Notes: generated from the letters alone by a model not told the origin. Shown: positions 49,960 through 59,318, numbered from the stretch's first letter. The stretch: 64,000 nt of DNA from Deinococcus sp. KNUC1210 (GCF_022344005.1 NZ_CP092190.1:2185001-2249000); one strand, 5' to 3'. Translations and numbers: made by a program.

Positions 49960-50703
49960 ATGACCATCAAGACCGAGGCCGACCTGAAGGGGATGCAGCG
50001 AGCAGGACACGTGGTTGCCGAGACGCTCCGTATCCTGAAGACGGCCATCCGTCCGGGCGTGACGCCTGCCGAACTGGACGCCCTGGCGGGCACGGTCTTC
50101 CGGCAGTATGGAGCCAAATCTGCGCCCCGTATGACCTATAACGCCCCCGTCAACGTCTTCATCAGCGTGAACGACGACATCGTGCACGGGCTGCCAACCC
50201 AGCGGCCCCTGACGGCCGGAGACGTGGTGAGCATCGACGTCACGCCCTTTGTAGACGGCTACATTGCCGACGCGGCGGTGACGGTGGCAGTGCCCCCGGC
50301 GTCGCCCGTGGTCATGCGCCTGATCGAATGCGCCGAGGTGGCCTTTCACGCGGGCATGGGGGCAGCAAAGGCCGGACAGCCCGTTCATGCGATCGGTGAG
50401 GCGGTCGAACGTGAGGTCAGGCAGCGCGGCTTCACGGTGCTGCGCGAACTGTTCGGGCATGGTGTGGGCCGCGCCATCCACGAGGAACCCAACGTGCCGA
50501 ATTACTACCGCGCCAAAGACAGCCGGAAGCTGCACGAAGGGCTGGTCATCGCGGTCGAACCGATGGTCTCCACCGGGCGCTCGCACCGCGTCAGGACGCT
50601 GCGCGACGGCTGGACGCTGAGCACGACGGACGGCGGTCTGGCGGCCCACTTCGAACACACCATCATGATCACGAAGGGCACCCCGGTCATTCTGACGGCC
50701 TGA
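49960..50703 (+). CDS. map: Methionine aminopeptidase, type I
   Basis: A 247-residue metalloenzyme that removes the N-terminal methionine of new proteins. Metal ligands are in [19 protein letters not shown] (two Asp), [17 protein letters not shown] (His), [10 protein letters not shown] (Glu) and [13 protein letters not shown] (Glu). The TACAGT box lies five bases before ATG 49960. It is a stand-alone gene. Confidence 0.95.
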   Translation: MTIKTEADLKGMQRAGHVVAETLRILKTAIRPGVTPAELDALAGTVFRQYGAKSAPRMTYNAPVNVFISVNDDIVHGLPTQRPLTAGDVVSIDVTPFVDGYIADAAVTVAVPPASPVVMRLIECAEVAFHAGMGAAKAGQPVHAIGEAVEREVRQRGFTVLRELFGHGVGRAIHEEPNVPNYYRAKDSRKLHEGLVIAVEPMVSTGRSHRVRTLRDGWTLSTTDGGLAAHFEHTIMITKGTPVILTA

Positions 50704-50735
50704 GCCTTCCCCTCCTGGCGCAGCTGCGGCTCTGG

Positions 50736-51814
50736 TTACCTCTGCGGATAGCTGCGGCCCTTCCAGACGACCCGGCGGGCCAGGGCGCGGCGGTAGGCGG
50801 GCAGGGCCAGCAGCGGAGTGAACGGCCCCAGCAGCCCCTCTGCCAGATCGAGTGGGCGCGTTCTGCCCGTGACCAGATTGACCAGACTTCGTTCCAGCAG
50901 TCCGGCCACCCGCAGCCAGGTTGGAGAGCGCCGCAGCCACGGCAGGGTATAGACCGCCAGATGCCACAGCCCCGACAGGATCAGCAGCGGGCGCGAGTGA
51001 ACATGAATCGCCAGCGAGTTCTTGCCGAAGCCCGCCAGCGATTCCGGATAACTGCGGTACATCGTCACGCCCACGCAGCCCGCCCCCAGCGCCAGCGTCA
51101 GCCGCCCGCCCTTCGCCTTCAGCCGGCGGGCAAACTGGGTGTCTTCCAGAATTTCCTGCCGAACGGCCGCGTAGCCGCCCGTGCGTTCGAAGGCGGCGCG
51201 GCGGAAGGCCATCAGTTGCCCGTTTCCGGTACTCAGCATCGGAGGGGGCCAGCGCACCAGCGGATACGGCAGATAGCACAGCACCACCGCATCGACCAGC
51301 GGCGTCAGAAACCGGGCACCCGGCGTCAGGTGGTCGGGGCGGGGAGCACGGTCAGCAGATCGGCCTGTCTGCCGTTCAGTTCGTGCAGCACCGCGCCGAG
51401 TGCGCCCGGATGCCACAGCACGTCGGCATCGGTAAAAATCAGGATGTCGCCGCTGGCTGCCCGCCCGAGCTGTTCGCAGGCCCAGGGCTTGCCGTACCAG
51501 CCGTCGGGCAGGGCCGCGCCGCTGAGCACCACCGCGCCGAGGTCGCGGGCAATCCGGGCGGTGTCGTCGCTGCTGGCGTCATCGAGCACCAGCACTTCGT
51601 TTGCCCCCTGCGCCAGCATCCCCGGCAGACTGCGCGGCAGGTTCGCGGCTTCGTCGCGGGCCGGAATCAGCAGCGAGATACGCGGACGCTGGGCGGGCAG
51701 GGGCCGAGGTCGCAGCTTCGGGAAGGTCAGGGCATTGGTGAGCAGCACCGCGCCCTTGAACGCGAAAAAGAGCAGCGCGGCGCACACGTAGACCTGATCG
51801 GTCAGGCGGGTCAT
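50736..51814 (-). CDS. Glycosyltransferase family 2, frameshifted
   Basis: About 359 residues once corrected. From ATG 51814 the first frame has an N-terminal membrane helix, [35 protein letters not shown] and the DAD metal site in [11 protein letters not shown]; it ends at LLTVLPAP. The second frame continues [54 protein letters not shown] and two C-terminal helices. The frames join at a run of four G at 51341-51344; adding one restores [11 protein letters not shown]. It is similar to carotenoid or ceramide-type glycosyltransferases. It lies 132 bases after the KASIII-like gene. Confidence 0.82.
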
Positions 51815-51946
51815 TCGGAGCACAGTTTAAAGGATCGGACGAACGAGAGCTGTCGGACAACGGGTGCGAACGTCCGTTCAGACCGCTCTTCGCGCTTCCT
51901 TCCGAGCTGGGCAGCGTCAACGATCAGGGGCAAGCAGCACGCCAGA

Positions 51947-52938
51947 CTAGAGTTGCCAGATCAGGCCGCCCGCTGTCAGGCCCGCCCCGGTGCCCACCAG
52001 CAGCAGGGTCTCGCCTTCTTCGGCGCGGCCCTGGGTACTGGCCTGATGGAGTGTCAGGGGGACGCTGGCGGCGATGACGTTGCCCAGGTGCGGCAGCGTC
52101 ACTTCCACGCGGTCTTCTGGCCAGCCGTAGCGCCGCATCAGGGCCAGACCCGCCGCGCTGGCCTGATGCGGAATGACGCGCCCGATGCCCGGAAGGCCGC
52201 TGCTCAGGCCGGGCCGCAGGCGCTCCAGAAAGCCCGGCACCACCCGGCTCGCCAGCTTCAGCACGCCCAGACCCTGCATTTCGAACAGGTAGTCGTCGTC
52301 CTGAATCTGCGGCGAGCGGTTGTTCAGCAGGCTGCCCCCGGCCCGGATGCGGGTATGCTCTGCGCCCTCCGGGTAGGTTTCGAAGCGGGCGGCGTGCAGC
52401 CCCTGACCGGGCCGTTCGGCTGGCCCCAGCACCACCGCCGCCGCGCCGTCTCCGATCAGCAGGCTGCTCTCGGCGTGGGCGAAATTCAGGCCCAGGCTGC
52501 CCGCCTCGCTGCTGACGATCAGCACGTGCCGGGCCTGTCCCGCCGCGATCAGCAGGGCAGCGTGATGCAGCGCCAGCAGGAAGCTCAGGCAGGTGCCGTG
52601 CAGGCTGTAGGCCGCGTTTCCACTCCAGCCGAGTTCGCGGGCCAGCAGCGCCGCGCCGTCCGGAATCGGCTGAAGCTGAGTGCCGCTGGCGTTCAGCAGC
52701 ACGTCGATCTGCTGCGGTTCCAGCCGGGCGGCGGTCAGCGCGTCGCGGGCTGCTTGAGCGCCCAGCGTCAGCGCGGTTTCGCCTTCCGACAGCCAGCGCC
52801 GTTCCTGCACGCCCGAACGGGCGGCGGCCACCTCGGCGGGCAATCCGCAGAGCGCCGCCACCTCCGCTGTCGGAACCACCCGGCGGGGCAGGGCCTGGGC
52901 CGTCGAAAGCAGCCGAAACGCGAGGGGGAAAACGTCAT
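51947..52938 (-). CDS. 3-oxoacyl-ACP synthase III (KASIII/OleA-like), probable N-terminal frameshift
   Basis: About 330 residues once corrected. The Cys-His-Asn triad of condensing enzymes is visible: YSLHGTCLSFLLAL (Cys), RVIPHQASAAGLALM (His) and HLGNVIAASVPLTL (Asn). A GTG start at 52879 would drop the first beta-strand. Adding one base to the five G at 52924-52928 gives an ATG start at 52938, MTFSPLAFRLLSTAQALPRR, which fits the family and lies 3 bases after the stop of the ligase gene. It should join an acyl-CoA to another acyl or malonyl unit. It is central to the operon. Confidence 0.8.
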
Positions 52939-52941
52939 GGT

Positions 52942-54270
52942 TCAGTCTGCTCCATGCGGGCGGTCCGGTGTCCAGATCTGCCGGACCCGGCGGCGCTTGG
53001 TGCCCGGCGGATCGGCCAGCAGCGGGCTGAAGGAAAGCGTGACTGCGCCCACGCCCAGCCTGTCGAGCGCGGCCCGGAGTTCGTGGGCGGCGGCGGTGCG
53101 CGTGTGGGCGGTGTCGGGTTCCAGCGACAGCTGAAGGTGCGCGGCGTCCGTCTGTGCGGCGCGGTATTCGCGCAGCCCTGAGGCGGTGTTCATGGCGGCC
53201 CGCACGAAATCCGGCCAGACCGTCACCCGCGACCCGGCGGCAGAGGGCAGGTTCAGCGCGTCGTCCTGCCGCCCCACCACGCGCTCGATCCGGCGTGAGG
53301 CCAGCCCGCAGGTGCAGCTCTTCTCGGCCAGCAGCAGCACGTCGTCGAGACGGTGACGGATCATCGGCTGGGCGCGGCGGCGCAGATCGGTGATGATGGG
53401 CCGCAGGTAGCCGCCCGCCAGCGCTTCGAAATCGAAGTGGACGTGCGCTTCGTTCAGGTGCAGCTGTCCGTGCGGGCAGGGGAGGGCCAGCAGCCCCTCG
53501 GTGGCCTGATACACCTGCACCACCGGACCGAATCCTGCCTCCAGCGCGGCGCGGTCATCGTCTTCCAGCACTTCGGCCACGCTCACCACCCGCGCCGGAT
53601 GTGCCTCGGCTCCGGCGTCCAGCAGGGCACGCAGCACGCTGGGCGGGCCAGCCAGCAGCGTCGGGTGCGCGGCGCTGAGTTCGGCGGCCAGCTGGGGAAC
53701 GGGGCGCAGCAGATCCAGAAACTGAAAGTGCAGCCGCGACCCCGACACGCTGCGGTAGAGCTGCCCCTCGGCCCGCAGCACGAAGGCGACGCGCTGCCGT
53801 TTCAGCAGGCTGGCGGGCCAGGGCGGGGGCAGCAGCCAGCGCAGCACCGCGCCCGCCCATTGCAGGCGCTCGGCGCGGCTGACCAGAAAGACGCCCTGGG
53901 TGCCGCTGGTGCCGCTCGACAGCCCCACCGTCATCTCGCCGCCGGACGTGGGCAGCGTGGGTGTGAAATCGCGGGTGGCTTCGGCGCGGCGGGCCACCTC
54001 CAGCACGGTCTTCAGCGGCAGGCCAGCGGTATTCAGGCGGTCGAAGTTCGCCATCATCTCGCGTTTTGAAATGGGTGGCAGGTCTCGCCACTGGCCCACG
54101 CTCAGCCCTGCCTGCCGGAAGCGCTCGGCGGTGTACGGGCTGTGCGCCGCCACCCAGCGCAGATGGTCGGTGGCAAGGCGTGCCTGATGGCGTTCCAGCG
54201 CCGCCCGCTCGCGGAACATCCAGCGGCTTTCGCTGAGCGCGTGGGTCAGGACGGTCAGGCGGTCAATCAC
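52942..54270 (-). CDS. Adenylate-forming enzyme, F390 synthetase/PaaK-like
   Basis: A 442-residue ATP-using ligase. It has the adenylation loop GLSSGTSGTQGVFLVS, the YQATEGLLALPC motif, and RHRLDDVLLL and KSCTCGLASRRIERVVGRQDD, typical of coenzyme F390 synthetase and phenylacetate-CoA ligase relatives (a distinct F390-like clade). The substrate is probably a fatty or aromatic acid. It overlaps the MBL-fold gene by 8 bases and ends 3 bases before the KASIII-like gene start. Confidence 0.75.
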   Translation of the reverse strand: MIDRLTVLTHALSESRWMFRERAALERHQARLATDHLRWVAAHSPYTAERFRQAGLSVGQWRDLPPISKREMMANFDRLNTAGLPLKTVLEVARRAEATRDFTPTLPTSGGEMTVGLSSGTSGTQGVFLVSRAERLQWAGAVLRWLLPPPWPASLLKRQRVAFVLRAEGQLYRSVSGSRLHFQFLDLLRPVPQLAAELSAAHPTLLAGPPSVLRALLDAGAEAHPARVVSVAEVLEDDDRAALEAGFGPVVQVYQATEGLLALPCPHGQLHLNEAHVHFDFEALAGGYLRPIITDLRRRAQPMIRHRLDDVLLLAEKSCTCGLASRRIERVVGRQDDALNLPSAAGSRVTVWPDFVRAAMNTASGLREYRAAQTDAAHLQLSLEPDTAHTRTAAAHELRAALDRLGVGAVTLSFSPLLADPPGTKRRRVRQIWTPDRPHGAD

Positions 54271-55111
54271 CGTGTTCCGCTTCCGGCGCGTCGTGGCTCA
54301 CGATCACCCGCGCCGCCGGATGGGCTGCCAGCCAGGTTTTCAGCGCTTCCCGGCTGTGGCGTTCCTGCCCGGTGTTCCAGAAGGCTACGCGTGCCAGCGG
54401 GTGCACCTCGCCGTCTGCCCGCAGTGCCCGCACCGACCACGCGGCGTCGCTGGCGAGCAGCGTCAGGCCTGCACCGTCGCCGTCCAGCGCGGCGTGTTCG
54501 TGGGTACGCACGATCAGGGCGATCATGCCGGGAGCATGGCCGGGAACGGGCAGGGCATAGACGCTGCCGTCTCCGAACACGTCGGCCACGCGCCCGAACG
54601 GAGCACAGCCCGGCGGCGCGGCCCGGTAAGCCAGTTCACGGGTTCTGGCCTCGAAGTCGGGTGGAAGCAGCTCTGGCAGGAAGGCCCGGCGCACCGCCCG
54701 CAGTCCCTTCAGGCCCCGCAGCGGCGGATACGCGCCCGCATCCAGATGAAGGGTCGCCGCCGGGAAATCGCGCAGCGCCCCCACGTGGTCGGCATGCAGG
54801 TGCGAGACGATCAGGTGGTGCACGTCGCCCGCCACGATGCCCAGCCGCGCCAGCCGTGCCAGCGCGGTCTGGTGGGCCTCCAGCCGCACCGGAGTGATCA
54901 GGCCGTACAGCACGCCGGGCCAGCGCCGCATCAGGGTCCGGACGCCCGGACCATAGCCGGTGTCGAACAGCACCGCGCCGCGTGTGGGGTGCTCCAGCAG
55001 CGCGAACCCCGCCGGATATGCCTGCAGGCGCCACGCCGCGCCCCGTTCGGTCAGAGCAGCGATGTTCAGGCACTCGCCCGCGCTCAGCGGCACGACCCGG
55101 ACCGCCGTCAT
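54263..55111 (-). CDS. Metallo-beta-lactamase fold hydrolase (lactonase-like)
   Basis: A 282-residue protein with the metal site SHLHADHVGALRDF, LFDTGYGPGVRTLMRR before it, and the later VPGHAPGMIALIV and AHPAARVIVSHD. The layout is that of quorum-quenching lactonases and related hydrolases. It lies between a NAD-dependent reductase and an adenylate-forming enzyme, so it may open a lactone or release a product. It overlaps both neighbours by 4-8 bases. Confidence 0.75.
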   Translation of the reverse strand: MTAVRVVPLSAGECLNIAALTERGAAWRLQAYPAGFALLEHPTRGAVLFDTGYGPGVRTLMRRWPGVLYGLITPVRLEAHQTALARLARLGIVAGDVHHLIVSHLHADHVGALRDFPAATLHLDAGAYPPLRGLKGLRAVRRAFLPELLPPDFEARTRELAYRAAPPGCAPFGRVADVFGDGSVYALPVPGHAPGMIALIVRTHEHAALDGDGAGLTLLASDAAWSVRALRADGEVHPLARVAFWNTGQERHSREALKTWLAAHPAARVIVSHDAPEAEHGD

Positions 55112-56061
55112 TTCAGCCCTTCCAGCACGGCGCTCAGCCCGTCTTTCGGGTGAATGACCGGGGTATACCCCAGCCGTTCACGGGCGCGGGTCAGGTCGAG
55201 CGTCATGGGCCGGGTCAGCAGCCGGACCCCGCTGGCGGTGATGGGCGGTTCGGGCGCACCGGGCGCGAGGCGGTAGGCGAGTTCCAGCAGGCGGGCGGCG
55301 CGTTCCACCACAGCCGCTGGCACGAAGCGCGTGGGGCGCGGCACCTCCAGCACGTCCGCGAGCCGGTCGAGCGTGGCCCAGATCGGCACGCTCACGCCGT
55401 CGGTGATGTTGAACAGGCCCGCTGCGGGCTGCTCCAGCGCCAGCGTTGCCGCATGCACGACGTTCTGTACGTGCGTCAGCTCGGTACAGACCTCAGAGCG
55501 GGTCAGGCGCGGCAGCCGCCCGCTCCGCAGCGCCCGCGCCAGCCGGGGCAGAATGCTGGTATCGCCGGGCCCGTAGATGCCCCTGGGCCGCAGAATGGCC
55601 GCGTCGGGCAGATAAAAGCGCACCTCCTGCTCGGCCAGAAACTTGCTGCGGGCATACAGACTGTCGAAGCGCGGGCCGATGGGCAGCGATTCCGGCACGT
55701 CGCGGGTCTGGCGGCCCGCGTTGTACACGCTGGGTGTGCTGATGTGAACGAGGCGAATGCCACGGGCTGCACACGCACGGGCCAGCGCTGCACTCACCAT
55801 CACGTTGTCGGCGTAGAAGTCGCGCCAGTGCCCCCACAGCGTCGAGCGGGCCGCTGCGTGCAGCACGGCGTCGACTCCTTGCAGCAGCGGGGCGGGATCG
55901 TCGTGCAGGTCGGCTCTCAGAAAACGCACGCCTGACCGTTCCAGTGCGGCGCCCTGCTGGGGGTTGCGCCCGGTGCCGGTCACGGTATGCCCCGAACGCG
56001 CCAGAGCACGCGCCGCCGCGCCGCCGAGAAAGCCGGTGCTGCCGGTCACCAGGATTCGCAT
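55108..56061 (-). CDS. NAD-dependent epimerase/3-beta-HSD-like SDR
   Basis: A 317-residue extended SDR. It has the NAD fold MRILVTGSTGFLGGAAARAL and the Y-x3-K active site in SLYARSKFLAEQEV, with the Ser-containing HISTPSVYN strand. It resembles OleD-type and sterol dehydrogenases that reduce a 2-alkyl-3-ketoacyl group. It is the first gene of the operon; a TATCCT box lies six bases before ATG 56061. It overlaps the MBL-fold gene as ATGA. Confidence 0.8.
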   Translation of the reverse strand: MRILVTGSTGFLGGAAARALARSGHTVTGTGRNPQQGAALERSGVRFLRADLHDDPAPLLQGVDAVLHAAARSTLWGHWRDFYADNVMVSAALARACAARGIRLVHISTPSVYNAGRQTRDVPESLPIGPRFDSLYARSKFLAEQEVRFYLPDAAILRPRGIYGPGDTSILPRLARALRSGRLPRLTRSEVCTELTHVQNVVHAATLALEQPAAGLFNITDGVSVPIWATLDRLADVLEVPRPTRFVPAAVVERAARLLELAYRLAPGAPEPPITASGVRLLTRPMTLDLTRARERLGYTPVIHPKDGLSAVLEGLK

Positions 56062-56108
56062 GCCGTCAGGATAGAGGGTTGTCTGCTCTGGGGTGGTCGG
56101 AGAAATTC

Positions 56109-56142
56109 ATACTCTGGTGAGTATCTTACACATCATACTCAC
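56109..56142. promoter_or_regulatory. Candidate operator between divergent operons
   Basis: Three related repeats lie between the epimerase start (56061, minus) and the DUF4173 start (56173, plus). ATACTC (56109-56114) and GAGTAT (56119-56124) form an exact palindrome around TGGT. GTGAGTAT (56117-56124) and ATACTCAC (56135-56142) form an 8-bp inverted repeat with a 10-base spacer. The location fits a repressor of one or both units. No regulator gene is adjacent. Confidence 0.6.
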
Positions 56143-56172
56143 CACATCAACATTCTCTATGCTGGAAGGGCC

Positions 56173-57744
56173 ATGACTGAACCCGACGCGTTCCAGCCGA
56201 GTCCACCGCCCGAGTCCGTGTTCGCGCCCGCCAGACCCGCTGCGCCGCCCCCGCCCCGCGACGCCGTTCCACTGCTGGTCACGGCGTCGCTGGCACTGCT
56301 GGCGCTGGCCCTGACGCGCCGTGCTGGAGCGGCTCCCGGCCTGAATGTGCTGCTGCTCGGGGTGGCCCTGGTCGCCTCGCTGCTGGGGGTGTTGCGCGTG
56401 CGCCAGAGCGGAGCGCAGGCCGCTGCCCTGGCGGTACTGGGGCTGGGGCTTGCCTGTGTGCTGGGCCTGACGGTGCGGGACGGCGACCTGATGACCGGAC
56501 TGAACGCGCTCGGCGCACTGACGGCGTTCGGATTGGGCACGGCGTTCCTGCGCTTTCCGGGCTTTCCTCGCCTGAGCGTGGGCGGCGTGCTGCTGGCCGG
56601 ATTCTTCAGTGTGGGGCGCGGTGTTTCGGGCTTTCCGACATCGCTGGGCCGCTTTCCCTGGCAGCTCCTGCGGGGCGGCGCAGTACAGCGGCAACACGGC
56701 GGGCGCGTGCTGGTCGGGGTGCTGTTCACCGTTCCCGTCCTGCTGATCTTCGGCACCCTGCTCGGGTCGGCAGATGCCCGCTTCGGCAAGCTGCTGTCCG
56801 GCCTGCTGACGTGGAATCTGGGCGAACTGCCGTCCACGCTGCTGCAACTGCTGGGCTGGCTTTTTCTGCTGGGCGGCCCGGTATACGCCGCGCTGCTGGC
56901 CCGCCGTCCCATGCCGGAAGTCACGTTCTCCAGCGGCCCGCAGCTCGGCCTGATCGAACTCGGCATGCCGCTGCTGAGCCTCAGCGTGCTGTTCTGCGCG
57001 TATCTGGGACTCCAGGCCAGCTCGTTTTTCGGCAGCGGGCTGCACGCGGGCCTGACCTATGCCGAGTCGGTGCGGCGCGGTTTCGGTGAACTGTCGGCGG
57101 TCGCCGCCCTGACGCTGCTGGTCCTGCTGCTGGCCCACGCCCTGCTGCGGCGTGAGCTGCGTGTGGGTCTGCCGTACCGCGCCATCAGCGCCGCTGTGCT
57201 GCTGCCGCTCTCCCTTCTGATCGTCAGCGCCTACCTCAAGCTCAGCGCCTACGTGCAGGCGTATGGCCTCAGCGAAATTCGTGTACTGGGCGCGGTCTTT
57301 CTGAGCTGGGTCACGCTGTCGCTGCTGGCGTTCGCGGTGCTGGGCTGGCAGGGCAAGCTCGAACGCTTCGCCTACTTTTCGCTGATCACCGGCCTGACCC
57401 TGATCGCGGGCCTGAACATCGTCAATCCGGGCCGCCTGATCGCCAGCGTGAACGTGAACCGCAGCCTTCAGGACGACACCGACGGGCGCGGCGTTCAGCA
57501 GGCCAGTTTCTACCATCTGCTGAGCCTGGGAGCCGACGCTGCTCCCGTGATCGCGGCCAATCTGGATCACCTGACCGGGCCGCAGGCCAGGGCAGACACG
57601 TCCATGCCGCAGGCATCGCCCCCGACGCTCTGGCAGGCGCGGCAGGCACTGAGGGAGCAGTTCGGAGTGCCTGCCCCCGACTGGCGAAGCTGGAATCTGG
57701 CGCGGGCCAGGGCACGCCAGCTGGTGCAGGGGCTGGGCAACTGA
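56173..57744 (+). CDS. DUF4173/DUF4153 membrane protein
   Basis: A 523-residue protein with about ten to twelve hydrophobic helices and a C-terminal soluble part. VNVNRSLQDDTDGRGVQQASFYHLLSLGADAAPVI is the best landmark (short form: NVNR to LLSLGADA), typical of DUF4173 and DUF4153. The N-terminus is proline-rich. A GGAAGGG site precedes ATG 56173. Function unknown; it may belong to the same envelope pathway as the divergent operon. Confidence 0.7.
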   Translation: MTEPDAFQPSPPPESVFAPARPAAPPPPRDAVPLLVTASLALLALALTRRAGAAPGLNVLLLGVALVASLLGVLRVRQSGAQAAALAVLGLGLACVLGLTVRDGDLMTGLNALGALTAFGLGTAFLRFPGFPRLSVGGVLLAGFFSVGRGVSGFPTSLGRFPWQLLRGGAVQRQHGGRVLVGVLFTVPVLLIFGTLLGSADARFGKLLSGLLTWNLGELPSTLLQLLGWLFLLGGPVYAALLARRPMPEVTFSSGPQLGLIELGMPLLSLSVLFCAYLGLQASSFFGSGLHAGLTYAESVRRGFGELSAVAALTLLVLLLAHALLRRELRVGLPYRAISAAVLLPLSLLIVSAYLKLSAYVQAYGLSEIRVLGAVFLSWVTLSLLAFAVLGWQGKLERFAYFSLITGLTLIAGLNIVNPGRLIASVNVNRSLQDDTDGRGVQQASFYHLLSLGADAAPVIAANLDHLTGPQARADTSMPQASPPTLWQARQALREQFGVPAPDWRSWNLARARARQLVQGLGN

Positions 57745-57745
57745 A

Positions 57746-57794
57746 AACGGCGCAGCGGGCCAGACATTCGAGGTGTCTGGCCCGCTGCGCCGTT
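57746..57794. terminator. Bidirectional terminator between DUF4173 gene and quinone reductase gene
   Basis: An exact 21-bp inverted repeat (arms 57746-57766 and 57774-57794) around a 7-base loop lies between converging genes. The right arm is followed by CCGCTTTGCTTT, the left by a short A run. Confidence 0.85.
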
Positions 57795-57804
57795 CCGCTT
57801 TGCT

Positions 57805-58656
57805 TTATCCCTGCAACGCTGCCCGGACGCCTTCCTGCATGGTCGTGGTGGGCCGCCCGATCAACGTGCTCAGGTCGCGGCGTTCGGTGTAGAGCTGGCC
57901 TTTCGCAAGCCCGCTGTCCGAGTCGGCCAGCATGTTGGCCAGTGCGTCGGGCAGACCGAAGCTCAGCAGCAACTGGGCGTAGGCCTCGGCGGGCATGTTC
58001 TGATACGTCACCGCTTTGCCGCTCTGCGCGGCGATTTCGGCTGCCAGTTCGCTGAGGGTAAAGGCGGTATCGCCGCCGAGTTCATAGATTTTGTTTTCCT
58101 GGTTGGGCTGGGTCAGGACGGCTGCCGCTGCCGCTGCATAGTCGGCGCGGGCCGCCGCACTCACCCGCCCTTCCTCGGCGCTGCCCAGCACCGCGCCCGT
58201 CTCAGCCGCCTGCGCCGGGTTGTAATTCTCCAGATACCAGCCGTTGCGGAGGAACACGAACGGCACGCCGGAAGCGCGCAGGGCCTCCTCGGTGGCCTTG
58301 TGATCGCCCGCCAGGCTCAGGGTCGAGGTGTCGGCCCCCAGCAGACTGGTGTACGCCAGCAGCTTCACGCCCGCCTGTTTCGCCGCCTCGATCACGCGGC
58401 GGTGCTGCCCCACCCGGTCATTGAAATCGTTCGACGAGATCAGCAGCACCTTCTCGACGCCTTCCAGAGCCGCAGACAGGGTCTCGGGCCGCTTGTAGTC
58501 GCCCTGACGTACCTGAACGCCCTTCGCGGCGAGTTCGGTGGCCTTCTCGGGGCTGCGAACGATTGCCACGATCTGGGAAGCGGGCGTGCCGAGGTTCAGC
58601 AGCGCGTCGATGGTCAGTTGGCCGAGGTGGCCGGTTGCTCCGGTAATGGCGATCAT
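57805..58656 (-). CDS. NmrA/QorB-like NAD(P)H:quinone oxidoreductase
   Basis: A 283-residue atypical SDR. It has the NADPH-binding MIAITGATGHLGQLTIDALL, VLLISSNDFNDRVGQHRRVIEAAKQAGV (landmark ISSNDF), YTSLLGAD and FLRNGWYLENY, as in E. coli QorB. It reduces quinones or senses NADP. A 19-bp Rrf2-type site lies 51-69 bases upstream of ATG 58656. It follows the rrf2 gene on the same strand. Confidence 0.8.
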   Translation of the reverse strand: MIAITGATGHLGQLTIDALLNLGTPASQIVAIVRSPEKATELAAKGVQVRQGDYKRPETLSAALEGVEKVLLISSNDFNDRVGQHRRVIEAAKQAGVKLLAYTSLLGADTSTLSLAGDHKATEEALRASGVPFVFLRNGWYLENYNPAQAAETGAVLGSAEEGRVSAAARADYAAAAAAVLTQPNQENKIYELGGDTAFTLSELAAEIAAQSGKAVTYQNMPAEAYAQLLLSFGLPDALANMLADSDSGLAKGQLYTERRDLSTLIGRPTTTMQEGVRAALQG

Positions 58657-58706
58657 AAAACTCCTGTGGATCTGGCGAGAGGGCGGATGAGGAGGAACAA
58701 CACGGG

Positions 58707-58725
58707 TGTAGAAAAATAACTTACA
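58707..58725 (-). promoter_or_regulatory. Candidate Rrf2 operator at the quinone reductase gene
   Basis: TGTAGAAAAATAACTTACA shares TGTAGA-N9-TACA with a second site ahead of rrf2 (59175-59193). On the minus strand both sites are preceded by a conserved TTTTTGCCAG that could hold the -35 box, so the site would overlap the promoter. The match of both sequence and placement is strong. Confidence 0.7.
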
Positions 58726-58742
58726 GGTGCTGGCAAAAAAAA

Positions 58743-59153
58743 TCAGCTCGTCTGGTGCAGGGCAGCGTTGATGTCCGAGAGCCGGACGGTTGCCAGCCGG
58801 GCTTCCAGTGCGGCCTGGGCCTCTCCGAAGACGTTGTCGAGCACGCCCTGAATGCGGGCCCCTACCGGACACGCCGGATTCGGATGCTGATGCACCTTCA
58901 GCACCGAGTCGGGTGCATGAACAGCGCGGTAGACGTCGAGCAGGCTGATCTGCTCGGGCGGGCGGGTGAGCTGTGCGCCCATCACGCCGCGCTGAGTATG
59001 CAGCAGGCCGCCGCGCCGCAGCAGGCCCGTAATGCTGCGAATCACCACCGGATTGACGCCCACGCTGCCCGCGATGAACTCGGAACTGATCGGTTCGGGC
59101 GAGTGATTGAGCAACGACAGAATATGCACGGCAATCGAATAGTCGCTGTTCAT
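58743..59153 (-). CDS. Rrf2-family transcriptional regulator
   Basis: A 136-residue winged-helix regulator. It has the N-terminal MNSDYSIAVHILSLLNHS, ISSEFIAGSVGVNPVVIRSITGLLRRGGLL and a wing region RGVMGAQLTRPP typical of the family. It has a single cysteine (NPACPVG), so it lacks the three-cysteine Fe-S cluster of IscR or NsrR and is more like YwnA. The start is ATG 59153. Its operator-like site lies 22-40 bases upstream, suggesting autoregulation. Confidence 0.85.
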   Translation of the reverse strand: MNSDYSIAVHILSLLNHSPEPISSEFIAGSVGVNPVVIRSITGLLRRGGLLHTQRGVMGAQLTRPPEQISLLDVYRAVHAPDSVLKVHQHPNPACPVGARIQGVLDNVFGEAQAALEARLATVRLSDINAALHQTS

Positions 59154-59174
59154 GTCTGTGGCCCTCCCTCGCCT

Positions 59175-59193
59175 TGTAGATATTTTATTTACA
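59175..59193 (-). promoter_or_regulatory. Candidate Rrf2 operator at rrf2
   Basis: TGTAGATATTTTATTTACA has the same TGTAGA-N9-TACA layout as the site before the quinone reductase gene, within an otherwise GC-rich region. It lies 22-40 bases before the rrf2 ATG, so it probably overlaps the rrf2 promoter. Confidence 0.7.
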
Positions 59194-59318
59194 TCTGGCA
59201 AAAAGTCAAGCCCGGTTGTTGCCGTTTCGGTTCTGAACAGTTGAGATTCGCGGCAGGCGACCATCTGCACAAATGCATGAGGAATCCTGCGGTTGTCTAT
59301 GAAAGGCGTTAAGTTGCG

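Noticed and set aside
49948..51279. A 443-codon minus-strand ORF
   Set aside because: It runs antisense to map and across the glycosyltransferase in the wrong frame, with low-complexity composition.
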